Positions 29,337-37,748 of a stretch of DNA of 64,000 bases are shown here, piece after piece. A program made the translations under genes and the position numbers. The notes under the pieces are model-generated. The model saw nothing but the letters and a program-made list of their open reading frames with translations, made no database searches and was not told the origin of the DNA. Origin of the DNA: Hyphomicrobiales bacterium. GTDB lineage: Bacteria; Pseudomonadota; Alphaproteobacteria; Rhizobiales; Xanthobacteraceae. Every line of letters starts with the position of its first letter. Position 1 is the first letter of the stretch. The stretch is taken from the NCBI GenBank assembly GCA_016713235.1, contig JADJPN010000003.1, positions 372,001 to 436,000 on the forward strand. The letters run 5' to 3'.

Positions 29337-29768
29337 TTACCTCGACAGCGACACCGCCATCCCGCTGAGGTCGAGGTTCACGATCACGCCAGTCTGCGCG
29401 CCGGCGACTTCGAGGACGACGCCCTTCTGGTTCGTGAGCACGGCCGCCTGCGGCCCGCGCACGATGGCGGCTCCCGCGCTGCCCGCGCCGTAAACGCCCG
29501 CGACGTCGCTCGGACGGCGGATGTTGCGCGCGACGCCGCGCAGGTTGACCGACGAAACGCCGAAGGTGAAGCCATAGGAGAGGCCGCCGATCGAGAGCGG
29601 ATAGTTGCGGCCATTGCAGGTAAGCGTGCCCGAGCCCGCCGTGCCGCCGATGACCCAGCCGGCTTTGACGAACTTGATGCGGATCGAACAGGTGTCGGCA
29701 AGCGCCGGGGCGGAGGCCGCGCACAGGCCGGCAAGCGCAACGAGAGCGGCGCGAAGAGAGCGGAGCAT
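29337..29768 (-). CDS. DUF1134 (EipA-like) periplasmic protein
   Basis: 143 residues with a signal peptide (LRAALVALAGLCAASAPALA). The mature part matches the DUF1134 pattern: GWVIGGTAGSGTLTCNGRNYP, LSIGGLSYGFTFGVSSVNLRG, RRPSDVAGVY, and a glycine-rich C-terminus. EipA of Brucella, in this family, is a periplasmic small beta-barrel linked to envelope integrity. This homologue is somewhat shorter than EipA, and its role is inferred from the family. Confidence 0.78.
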   Translation of the reverse strand: MLRSLRAALVALAGLCAASAPALADTCSIRIKFVKAGWVIGGTAGSGTLTCNGRNYPLSIGGLSYGFTFGVSSVNLRGVARNIRRPSDVAGVYGAGSAGAAIVRGPQAAVLTNQKGVVLEVAGAQTGVIVNLDLSGMAVSLSR

Positions 29769-29966
29769 CTTATGGGTCTCCTGTGATTGGCGATTCTAGC
29801 AGGCGCGCAAGGTTGTCTTGAGTCGGGTAACGTGTCGAATCCGCTATTGTTCCCGCCGGCGCGCGCCGCGCGCTACTCGACCCAGTCTCGTTTTGCGCCG
29901 CTGCCGCGTCATAGGCGAGCTTAGTGAAACGGCCACCCATTGGCGCGGGCAAGCAGATCGCGGACG

Positions 29967-31208
29967 CTATTTCTGTTTGAACAGACGAAACAGTGGAAAT
30001 ATTTCCTGTTGGTTCGCTTGTTTTAATTCTGCTTCGATCTTTTCAAGATTTTTCTTCGCCTCGAGATGGTCAAGCTTGACAGCACGTTGAAACCATTCGA
30101 CTGCCTGCTTTGGGTCTTCCTCCCACAAGGAAACCCCAAGGCTATGCATCGAGTCAGGATCGCCTAGGATCGCGCCTTCTCGAAGCAGCTTGATTGCAGC
30201 AAGCTTGTTAATGCGGCCGCCAAAGCGTTCAGTGTTATACATCCAGCCTAGATTGTCGTAGGCGGCGAGGTACTTGGCATTAATGAGGTTTGAGTACATC
30301 GCAGCAGCTCGCTTTGGATCATCGAGTTCGATTGCGCGAGCAAGCTGATATTGAAAACGGAGTTCGTTTGGAAATTCTTCGGCAGCTCTTTCGCATTGTA
30401 AGGCTGCATCTTTGCGCTGACCAAGTAGTGTATTGTAGTCGACGCCTGTCGCGAGCCGAGCTTTGCGTTGATCGTAAGCATTGGCTGCGAGGCGGTCGCA
30501 GTCATGCAAGTCATGCGGGCTGCGAGAGGGTTGCCTGGGTAGCAGGTCAGGGGCTCTTGGAGTTGGTCGCGGCTCCGGCCTTGGCTCTGGTGTCCGCTCA
30601 GCCTGCCGAAGTGCACCTACGACCCCTATCTTTTGCATCTCGCTGATCGTGAGATGGCGCATGTCGTTCGGCCCTGTCTTTAGAGCCAATTCCAGTAACT
30701 CCGAACTGACGCCCATCTCGCGCAAGTAAGAGAGGAGATACCCTACGATTAGTTGAAGGTCTTCGCTGTCGCGGTCGGGGTTGCGAGCAATGTCTTTTCT
30801 CAGCGAGTTCTGATGAACGCCGATTGATCCTGCCGCAGCACTTCTGTGCACGCCGCCGACAAAGGCGAAGGCGCAAGCGGAATCACATTGAAACGGTCTG
30901 GTCTGCAGTGTGCTCAGATTCAGCAGCCGGATCATACGCCCAAGTTTCAGGGCGGTTCCGACATTTCCGCCCGGGGAATCGAAAGTTACAAAATCTGGTT
31001 TGTGGCTGTTGGCTAAGGTAACGAATGGCGTCAGGTCGTCATCCGGCCCAAACTCACCGGCAACAAGAATATAGCGGTTGCCATTCGGAAGCTGGCCGCT
31101 GGTAAATTTGAGGTCTGCTAGTGAAGATGTAGGCCCCGCTAGGCACGCAGCGATGGCAAGCAGACCAACCAGAAAGCATTTTGAACGCGAGAACACGGTA
31201 GCCCCCAA
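29967..31208 (-). CDS. Periplasmic ClpP-like (COG3904-type) protein fused to Sel1 repeats
   Basis: 413 residues with a signal peptide (CFLVGLLAIAACLAG). The first half has the ClpP/crotonase-like pattern of COG3904 periplasmic proteins: FDSPGGNVGTALKLGRMIR (oxyanion loop), QCDSACAFAFVGGVHR (candidate nucleophilic Ser) and GSIGVHQ (candidate His). A Pro/Arg-rich linker (TPEPRPEPRPTPRAPD, near residues 208-225) leads to Sel1-type repeats (AAYDNLGWMYN, AAIKLLREGAILGDPDSMHSLGV, QAVEWFQRAVKLDHLEA). The DNA is visibly more AT-rich than its neighbours, suggesting acquisition. Whether it is an active protease is unknown. Confidence 0.85.
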   Translation of the reverse strand: MGATVFSRSKCFLVGLLAIAACLAGPTSSLADLKFTSGQLPNGNRYILVAGEFGPDDDLTPFVTLANSHKPDFVTFDSPGGNVGTALKLGRMIRLLNLSTLQTRPFQCDSACAFAFVGGVHRSAAAGSIGVHQNSLRKDIARNPDRDSEDLQLIVGYLLSYLREMGVSSELLELALKTGPNDMRHLTISEMQKIGVVGALRQAERTPEPRPEPRPTPRAPDLLPRQPSRSPHDLHDCDRLAANAYDQRKARLATGVDYNTLLGQRKDAALQCERAAEEFPNELRFQYQLARAIELDDPKRAAAMYSNLINAKYLAAYDNLGWMYNTERFGGRINKLAAIKLLREGAILGDPDSMHSLGVSLWEEDPKQAVEWFQRAVKLDHLEAKKNLEKIEAELKQANQQEIFPLFRLFKQK

Positions 31209-31267
31209 TGATCCAAGGCTATCATGGTGCGTTTGGCTTTGAGAAGCGGCCGATCTTTAACGTTAAA

Positions 31268-31296
31268 GGCCGCGGATTTCTCCGCGGCCCTTTTTA
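31268..31296. terminator. Terminator between nrdJ and the ClpP-like gene
   Basis: A perfect 8-bp stem (GGCCGCGG / CCGCGGCC) with a 6-base loop. It has CTTTTT on the plus side and TTTAACG on the minus side. It sits about 30 nt past the nrdJ stop. Confidence 0.75.
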
Positions 31297-31325
31297 TTTC
31301 AGACGTTAAGTAGCCGAAGCATCCG

Positions 31326-34300
31326 TTACGAACACCCCGTCGTGCTGCCACACGTATCGCACTTGAGACACGTGCCGTTACGCACCATCGTGAAGTTGTG
31401 GCACTCGGGGCAGGAGGAGCCTTCGTAGCCCTTGGCTTTCGCCGCCGCGCGCTGGTTCACTTCCATCGCTTTCGCGCGGTCGACTTCGGTCTCCACGAGC
31501 GGCGCTTGTTTCAGCGCAGTCGCAGCACCCGTTGCCGGGCCGCCAGCCAAAAATGCCGAGACGACATTCGCGGGCTGCGAAGTGCGGGCGGGCTCGGCGG
31601 TCGCGCGTGCGTCGGTGGAAGACACCGTGGACAACGCCGGCGCCTTGCCGCGCACGAGGCCGCGCGAGATCACCGGCGCTGCCTTGCCTTCGTTCTCGCC
31701 CTTGCCGAGCGCGCCGCCATCCATGTCGGAGGGGTCGACGTGCGCGAGATCGTAGCGGCCCATGTAGGAGATGGCGAGCTCGCGGAACACGTAGTCGAGG
31801 ATCGAGGTCGCCATCTTGATGGTGTCGTTGCCGGTCACCATGCCCGCGGGCTCGAAGCGGGTGAAGGTGAAGGCGTCGACATATTCGTCGAGCGGCACGC
31901 CGTATTGCAGGCCGAGCGAGATCGCGATCGCGAAGTTGTTCAGGAGCGAGCGCAGCGTCGCGCCTTCCTTGTGCATGTCGACGAAGATCTCGCCGAGGCG
32001 GCCGTCGTCATATTCGCCGGTGCGCAGGTACACTTTATGGCCGCCGACCACGGCCTTCTGCGTGTAGCCCTTGCGGCGCGAGGGCAGCTTCTCGCGCTCG
32101 CGGTCGCGAATGTGTTCGACGCGCTCCACGATGCGCTCGACGACTTTCTCCGCGAGCGCGGAAGCGCGGGCGGCTTGCGGCTGCGCGAGCAGCGCTTCGA
32201 CCGCATCTTCCTCGTCGTCCTCGTCCTGGATCAGCGCGGAGTTGAGCGGCTGCGAGAGCTTCGAGCCGTCGCGATAGAGCGCGTTGGCTTTGAGCGCCAG
32301 CTGCCAGGAGAGCATGTAGCTCGCCTTGCAATCCTCGACCGAGGCGTCGTTCGGCATGTTGATCGTCTTCGAGATCGCACCCGAGATGAAGGGCTGCGCC
32401 GCCGCCATCATGCGGATGTGGGACTCCACCGAGAGATAGCGCTTGCCGATGCGGCCGCACGGCGTTGCGCAATCGAACACCGGATAGTGCTCGGTCTTCA
32501 GGTGCGGGGCGCCTTCCAGCGTCATCGCGCCCGCGACATGCGTGTTCGCGGATTCGATGTCGCGCTTGGAGAAGCCGAGGTTTGACAGCAAATCGAACGC
32601 GGGGTCCGCCATCTGCTCGTCGCTGACGCCGAGCTTCTTCAGGGTCTCGTCGCCGAGCGTCCAGCGGTTGAACACGAACTTGATGTCGAAGGCGGTCGCG
32701 AGCTTGCTCTCCAGCATCTTGATCGTGTCGGCGTCGAAGCCTTTGGCGCCCAAGGAAGAGTGATTGATCGCAGGCGCGTTCGAGAGCGTGCCGTGGCCGA
32801 CCGCGTAAGCTTCGATCTCCGCGATCTGCGCCTCGCCATAGCCGAGCGTGCGCAGCGCTTCGGGCACCGCCTGGTTGATGATCTTGAAGTAGCCGCCGCC
32901 GGCCAGCTTCTTGAATTTCACCAGCGCGAAGTCCGGCTCGATGCCGGTGGTGTCGCAGTCCATCACGAGACCGATGGTGCCGGTCGGCGCGATCACGGAA
33001 GTCTGCGCGTTACGGAAGCCGTGCTTGTGGCCGAGCTCCAACGCGCGGTTCCACGCGGCCGCCGCGCGCTCAACCAGACGCTCGTCCGGGCAGTTCGCGA
33101 TATCGAGCGGCACCGGCGGGATCGAAAGCTGCTCGTAGCCGTTCTTGTCGCCGTGCGCCGCGCGGCGATGGTTGCGAATGACGCGCAGCATGTGCTCGCG
33201 GTTCGGCTCATAGCCGGGGAAGGCGCCGAGTTCGGCGGCCATCTCGGCGGAAGTCGCATACGAGACGCCGGTCATGATCGCGGTGATCGCGCCGGTGAAT
33301 GCGCGCGCTTCGCTGGAGTCGTAGGGGATGCCCGCGGTCATCAGCCAGCCGCCGATATTGGCGTAGCCGAGGCCAAGCGTGCGGTAGCGGTACGACAGCT
33401 CCGCGATTTCCTTGGACGGGAACTGCGCCATGAGCACCGAGATCTCGAGCACCACGGTCCAGAGCCGGACTGCGTGTTCGTAAGAGTCGGCATCGAAAGA
33501 CTTATCTTCGGCGCGGAAGCGCAGGAGATTGAGCGAGGCGAGATTGCACGCGGTGTCGTCGAGGAACATGTATTCCGAGCACGGATTCGACGCGCGGATC
33601 GGTCCACTTGCAGGGCAAGTGTGCCAGTCGTTCACCGTGGTGTGGAACTGGATGCCGGGATCGGCGCAGGCCCAGGCGGCGTGACCTATTTTTTCCCAAA
33701 GCTCTTTTGCCTTGAGGGTTTTCGCGACCGAGCCGTCCTTGCGGCGCGTGAGATTCCAGTCGCCGTCTTTCTCGACCGCGCGCAGGAAGTCGTCGGTGAC
33801 GCGCACGGAGTTGTTCGAGTTTTGACCGGCTACGGTCAAATATGCGTCGGAGTCCCAATCGGTGTCATAGATCGGGAAGTGGATGTCTTTGTAGCCTTGG
33901 CGGGCGAACTGAATAACTCTCTGAATGTAGTTATCAGGTACCAGCGCTTTTCTGGCCGCTTTGATTTCCCGCTTTAGCGCGGGGTTTCTATCGGGATTGT
34001 AGCAATCGTCCCCATTTCCTTCGCAATTTATGCAAGCTTTCAAAACCGCTTTCATGTGCTTTGAAACGGTCTTTGAACCGGTGACAAGAGCGGCAACTTT
34101 CTGCTCTTCGATCACTTTCCAGTCGATGTACTGCTCGATATCCGGATGATCCGCATCGACGACAACCATTTTGGCTGCGCGTCTTGTGGTGCCACCGGAT
34201 TTGATGGCTCCAGCGGCCCGATCGCCAATCTTTAGAAACGACATCAATCCGGAGGACTTGCCGCCGCCGGAAAGCTTTTCGTTCTCGCCGCGCAGCATCG

Positions 34301-35006
34301 AAAAGTTCGAGCCGGTGCCCGAGCCGTATTTGAACAGGCGCGCCTCGCGCACCCACAAATCCATGATCCCGCCTTCGTTGACGAGATCGTCCTGCACCGA
34401 CTGGATGAAGCAGGCATGCGGCTGCGGATGCTCGTAGGACGAAGCGGACTTCGTCAGTTCGCCGGTCTGGTAATCGACGTAGAAGTGGCCCTGGCCGGGA
34501 CCGTCGATGCCGTAAGCCCAGTGCAGGCCGGTGTTGAACCACTGCGGAGAATTCGGCGCCGCCATTTGCATGGCGAGCATGTAGCGAAGCTCGTCGAAGA
34601 ATGCGGAAGCGTCGGCTTCTGAATCGAAATAGCCACCTTTCCAGCCCCAATAGGTCCAGGTGCCGGCGAGGCGATCGAACACTTGCGTCGCCTGCGTTTC
34701 GCCGCCGAAGCGTTCTTTTTCGGGAACATTCGCAAGTGCCTTGTCGTCCGCGACGGAGCGCCAGAGGAAGGAGGGGACGGTCTCTTCCTCAAATCGCTTC
34801 AACGCCTTCGGGACGCCGGCTTTGCGGAAATATTTCTGCGCAAGGACGTCGGTCGCGACCTGCGAGAAGTGCTCGGGCACATCGATGCCTTCGAGCTTGA
34901 ACACGATGGAACCGTCCGGATTGCGAATCTCACTCGTCGCCTTGCGGAAGGTGATAGCGGAGTATGGCGACTGGCCTTCTTTGGTGTACCGGCGCGGAAT
35001 TCGCAT
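31326..35006 (-). CDS. nrdJ: Adenosylcobalamin-dependent (class II) ribonucleotide reductase
   Basis: 1226 residues, full length for the large alphaproteobacterial NrdJ. It reduces ribonucleotides to deoxyribonucleotides with coenzyme B12 and no oxygen requirement. Landmarks: PNSPQWFNTGLHWAYG (substrate-binding Cys/Asn region), GSGTGSNFSMLRG, the catalytic NPCSEYMFLDDTACNLASLNL region, APTGTIGLVMDCDT, and a C-terminal Cys-rich tail (SCPECHNF, CLKCDTCGSTTGC) for thioredoxin-type re-reduction and zinc binding. The segment around 33700-34250 is less GC-rich than the rest of the gene. Confidence 0.96.
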   Translation of the reverse strand: MRIPRRYTKEGQSPYSAITFRKATSEIRNPDGSIVFKLEGIDVPEHFSQVATDVLAQKYFRKAGVPKALKRFEEETVPSFLWRSVADDKALANVPEKERFGGETQATQVFDRLAGTWTYWGWKGGYFDSEADASAFFDELRYMLAMQMAAPNSPQWFNTGLHWAYGIDGPGQGHFYVDYQTGELTKSASSYEHPQPHACFIQSVQDDLVNEGGIMDLWVREARLFKYGSGTGSNFSMLRGENEKLSGGGKSSGLMSFLKIGDRAAGAIKSGGTTRRAAKMVVVDADHPDIEQYIDWKVIEEQKVAALVTGSKTVSKHMKAVLKACINCEGNGDDCYNPDRNPALKREIKAARKALVPDNYIQRVIQFARQGYKDIHFPIYDTDWDSDAYLTVAGQNSNNSVRVTDDFLRAVEKDGDWNLTRRKDGSVAKTLKAKELWEKIGHAAWACADPGIQFHTTVNDWHTCPASGPIRASNPCSEYMFLDDTACNLASLNLLRFRAEDKSFDADSYEHAVRLWTVVLEISVLMAQFPSKEIAELSYRYRTLGLGYANIGGWLMTAGIPYDSSEARAFTGAITAIMTGVSYATSAEMAAELGAFPGYEPNREHMLRVIRNHRRAAHGDKNGYEQLSIPPVPLDIANCPDERLVERAAAAWNRALELGHKHGFRNAQTSVIAPTGTIGLVMDCDTTGIEPDFALVKFKKLAGGGYFKIINQAVPEALRTLGYGEAQIAEIEAYAVGHGTLSNAPAINHSSLGAKGFDADTIKMLESKLATAFDIKFVFNRWTLGDETLKKLGVSDEQMADPAFDLLSNLGFSKRDIESANTHVAGAMTLEGAPHLKTEHYPVFDCATPCGRIGKRYLSVESHIRMMAAAQPFISGAISKTINMPNDASVEDCKASYMLSWQLALKANALYRDGSKLSQPLNSALIQDEDDEEDAVEALLAQPQAARASALAEKVVERIVERVEHIRDREREKLPSRRKGYTQKAVVGGHKVYLRTGEYDDGRLGEIFVDMHKEGATLRSLLNNFAIAISLGLQYGVPLDEYVDAFTFTRFEPAGMVTGNDTIKMATSILDYVFRELAISYMGRYDLAHVDPSDMDGGALGKGENEGKAAPVISRGLVRGKAPALSTVSSTDARATAEPARTSQPANVVSAFLAGGPATGAATALKQAPLVETEVDRAKAMEVNQRAAAKAKGYEGSSCPECHNFTMVRNGTCLKCDTCGSTTGCS

Positions 35007-35643
35007 CTTGATCGTCCCCTAATTCGGGCGCGGAATCTGCCATTCCGCACTCTTGTGTTGCAGGCCCGATCTCTGCCGGGCCTCACCTGTTCGGGGCCAA
35101 CACGCCTCTTTCGGGCGGGTTCGACCCCCATTCTAGCCCCAGGATGGCGACAGGACGACCGTTCGCTGGGCAGGCTTCTGCCCGGCGCCTCGTCTCAGCC
35201 CTCGTTGGAGGTGCCCGGAACGGACCGCATTACTTGCGTTCCGAGCGAACCATGACGCTACGGTGACTCTACCTTACGCGTCAAGTAATAGTGCTCGACC
35301 TACTAATAAACACTAAAACTGGTAGGTCAGCGTTGAATATCGGGGATAGCTGCTTGCCCCGGACGGCCGACGCTGAAGCAGTATTCGGGGACGATTCCCG
35401 AGGCCCGTAAAGAGTTGACGGGCGCACCGTAGAAGCTAGGCGGAGATTCGACAGCCCTGTTTTGCTGGCTTTGCCCGTAATCCCCGGAATCCGGTGCGAG
35501 AAAAATTTATGGCACGGCAGGCAGATAGGAGATGACGGCCGTGCCGGCCGGCTGACGCGCAGCGCCATTTCTAGACTCCGCTCGTGCCATGCCCCAAAAT
35601 GCAGGGTACGGGCGTGGTTTTGTAGCGTTGGTGGGAGTATTCG
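35007..35643. other. Long upstream region of nrdJ with no supported gene
   Basis: About 640 bases. I find no cobalamin riboswitch box and no convincing NrdR box. An inverted repeat GACCTAC (35297-35303) / GTAGGTC (35322-35328) surrounds an AT-rich core, which could be a promoter or operator. A 47-codon open frame lies near 35270-35412 but has no standard start. Several GC-rich stems occur between 35040 and 35230, consistent with a long nrdJ leader. Confidence 0.4.
35297..35328. promoter_or_regulatory. Inverted repeat around an AT-rich core
   Basis: GACCTAC and GTAGGTC flank an 18-base core dominated by A and T. It is the most AT-rich spot in the nrdJ upstream region. The role is unknown. Confidence 0.35.
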
Positions 35644-36765
35644 ATGCGGGCGGGCATCGTTGGCATTTTCTTTTTCGCGGCTGTTCTCGTGCTTGGCCAT
35701 TATGTGGCGGCACCCTTCTTCTGCCGTGGCGGCATCGCCATTCCCACACTCGACCCGCGCGCACTCTGTGGCGCAGATTTTCATCTGAATCAGTCCGGCT
35801 CTGTGCTGCTCTACTTTGGCGCGATCGCACTCGCGATGATCTTCGGCGTGCTTGCCGGCGTGCTGCCGAACCGCAGGAAAAAAGCCACGGAAGAACAATC
35901 GAAGGCTTCGCACGCCGAGACCTTCGAGCAGATTGTCGTCGCGACGGAAGCGAAAGAGGCCGCGGCTTCGGCCGAGAAGAAAGAGCCAAGCACGCCGCCG
36001 GTGGCGCATCCTTCCGCGCTTGCTTCGCACACGGCAGCCTCTACTGAAACGCCAGCACCCGCCGCTCCGGCGTCGAAAGCGGAAGCTGTGCCCGCTACTC
36101 CGGCCACGCCGCCAGCAGATACGAAGCCAGCAGATACGAAGCCAGCAGATACGAAGCCAGCAGATACGAAGCCAGCGGATACGAAGCCGGCAGATACCAA
36201 GCCTGCCGAGCCCACGCTCGTAGAAGCCAAGCCGGAAGATGCTCCAAAACAGACAGCGGCCACACCTGCGCCCGGACCTGCGCCCGGACCTGCGCCCGGG
36301 CCTTCGACCGCAGAGGCCGCTGTCGCCGCCGCTATCCTCTCGGGTTTCACCGCTCCGCCGGCAGCGAAGGTCGACCTCGATATTCTGGCGGCTGCAATGG
36401 CCGAGAAAAAGCCCGAACCCAACAAGCCCGAGCCGGAAGCCGTTGCCGTCACCAAGAGCGCTCCGCGCGGGCCTTTCGACGGCACCAATCTGGAGCTGGT
36501 CGAGCGCTTCCGCGAATTGAAGAAAGACGAAAACGTAAATTCGATCGCGCAGGCGCAGCGGCTGTTAGACGAAAGCACGCTGAGCGCCTTGGGCAGGGGT
36601 GTCGATCCGAAGCAGCACCTTTCCGACATTGCGCATCTGGTGCTGGCGGAAGATCCGGATCTGAAGTCGGGTGTCGTGCGCGGGGTGGTGGTGCATATCG
36701 CGGCCAGGCTCAAGGAACTGGGCGTGGTCCAGCAAATCCCCAATCCGGCGAAGCCCGCGGCCTGA
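35644..36765 (+). CDS. Membrane protein with Pro/Ala-rich repeats, unknown function
   Basis: 373 residues. Two membrane helices (IVGIFFFAAVLVLGHYVAAP and VLLYFGAIALAMIFGVLAGVLP) are followed by a long charged, Pro/Ala-rich linker with six ADTKP units and three PAPG units. A folded-looking C-terminal domain of about 90 residues follows (GTNLELVERFRELKKDENV, DESTLSALGRGVDPKQHLSDI, VVHIAARLKELGVV). The organisation suggests an inner-membrane anchor that presents a C-terminal domain across a flexible spacer. Family not recognised. The NDUFA12 gene follows after 43 nt. Confidence 0.8.
   Translation: MRAGIVGIFFFAAVLVLGHYVAAPFFCRGGIAIPTLDPRALCGADFHLNQSGSVLLYFGAIALAMIFGVLAGVLPNRRKKATEEQSKASHAETFEQIVVATEAKEAAASAEKKEPSTPPVAHPSALASHTAASTETPAPAAPASKAEAVPATPATPPADTKPADTKPADTKPADTKPADTKPADTKPAEPTLVEAKPEDAPKQTAATPAPGPAPGPAPGPSTAEAAVAAAILSGFTAPPAAKVDLDILAAAMAEKKPEPNKPEPEAVAVTKSAPRGPFDGTNLELVERFRELKKDENVNSIAQAQRLLDESTLSALGRGVDPKQHLSDIAHLVLAEDPDLKSGVVRGVVVHIAARLKELGVVQQIPNPAKPAA
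36115..36204 (+). repeat. 15-bp tandem repeat, six copies, coding ADTKP
   Basis: The unit GCAGATACGAAGCCA is repeated exactly four times, then twice with silent third-position changes. The array stays in frame. Identical DNA copies make copy-number change likely. Confidence 0.95.
36265..36300 (+). repeat. 12-bp tandem repeat, three copies, coding PAPG
   Basis: The unit CCTGCGCCCGGA is present three times, the last with one final-base change. It lies in the same linker as the ADTKP array. Confidence 0.9.
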
Positions 36766-36808
36766 TTGCCGCGTTTGCGCAGGCGCGGCCTCATGCTAGA
36801 GGGGCGCC

Positions 36809-37219
36809 ATGAAAACTTTCTTCCTCGGCATCTTTACGTGGTGGAATACGGCGACCTGGGGCACGTTCTGGTGGACGTGGCTCTACGGCGAACACGTCGG
36901 CACCGATGCCCAAGGCAACCGCTATTACCGCATGGATGGCCGTGGCCGAGAGAAGGACTTCCAGTTCGAGCGCCGCTGGGTGATCTACAACGGCCTCGCC
37001 GAGCCATCGCGCATCGGTCCCGACTGGCACGGCTGGCTGCATCACACGGTGGACACGCTGCCGACCGACGACAATTACAAAGCACGCGACTGGGAAAAGC
37101 CGCATCGGCCGAACTATACCGGCACGCCAGCCGCATGGCGCCCGCGCGGCTCGACGCTGGCGAGCGGCAAGCGCCCACAAGCGACTGGCGACTACAAGGC
37201 CTGGTCGCCGAACGACTAG
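36809..37219 (+). CDS. NADH:ubiquinone oxidoreductase subunit NDUFA12 family
   Basis: 136 residues with the family hallmarks: FTWWNTATWGTFWWTWLYGEHVG, DAQGNRYYR, RRWVIYNGLAEPSRIGPDWHGWLHH and KPHRPNYTGTPAAWRP. This accessory subunit of respiratory complex I is shared by Alphaproteobacteria and mitochondria. In relatives it lies close to the DUF2155 and aat genes; here those are about 9 kb away. Confidence 0.95.
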   Translation: MKTFFLGIFTWWNTATWGTFWWTWLYGEHVGTDAQGNRYYRMDGRGREKDFQFERRWVIYNGLAEPSRIGPDWHGWLHHTVDTLPTDDNYKARDWEKPHRPNYTGTPAAWRPRGSTLASGKRPQATGDYKAWSPND

Positions 37220-37277
37220 ATTGTGGTGTTGCCCTCTTGGTGAGGACGCGCCCTTTCGGCATGAGGCTTGAGACGCG

Positions 37278-37748
37278 ATGCCCGATCACAAATACAAAAC
37301 GTTCCTGCATTGGTCCGCCGAAGGCGGCGAGGGCACGAAGACCTATAAGTCTTTCACCCGCACGCATCGCATTACCGCGAAGACGAAGAGCGGCGCCGAC
37401 AAGCCCGCGATTGTCGCGACTTCGGCGTTTTATTCGCTCGATCACTACAATCCCGACGAGATGCTGCTCGCCTCGCTCTCGTCCTGCCACATGCTCTGGT
37501 ATCTGCATTTGTGCGCTACCAGCGGCGTCGTTGTCGTGGACTATCGCGACGAGGCGGAAATCGTTCTGCGGCTGGATGCGAAAGGCGAGGGCAAGATCGA
37601 AAGCGCGACATTGCATCCGCGCGTGACGATCACGTCAGGCGATCCGGACGTTGCGCGAGCGCTTCACAAAGATGCGCATAAGAAGTGCTTTGTCGCGAAC
37701 TCGGTGAATTTTCCGGTTCTTTGCGAGCCGGAGATTATTTCGTCCTAA
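37278..37748 (+). CDS. OsmC family peroxiredoxin-like protein
   Basis: 156 residues. The two redox Cys of OsmC/Ohr proteins are visible: LASLSSCHMLWYLH and KKCFVANSVNFPV. These enzymes reduce organic hydroperoxides. The stop overlaps by 4 nt the 3' end of the convergent CDF transporter gene. Confidence 0.9.
   Translation: MPDHKYKTFLHWSAEGGEGTKTYKSFTRTHRITAKTKSGADKPAIVATSAFYSLDHYNPDEMLLASLSSCHMLWYLHLCATSGVVVVDYRDEAEIVLRLDAKGEGKIESATLHPRVTITSGDPDVARALHKDAHKKCFVANSVNFPVLCEPEIISS

Noticed and set aside
32760..33977. 405-codon plus-strand frame inside nrdJ
   Set aside because: Antisense shadow of a fully recognised gene.
35007..35643. Cobalamin riboswitch, tmRNA or other structured RNA upstream of nrdJ
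   Set aside because: I looked for a B12 box, tmRNA tag codons and RNase P-type motifs on both strands and found none convincing. A covariance-model search would settle it.
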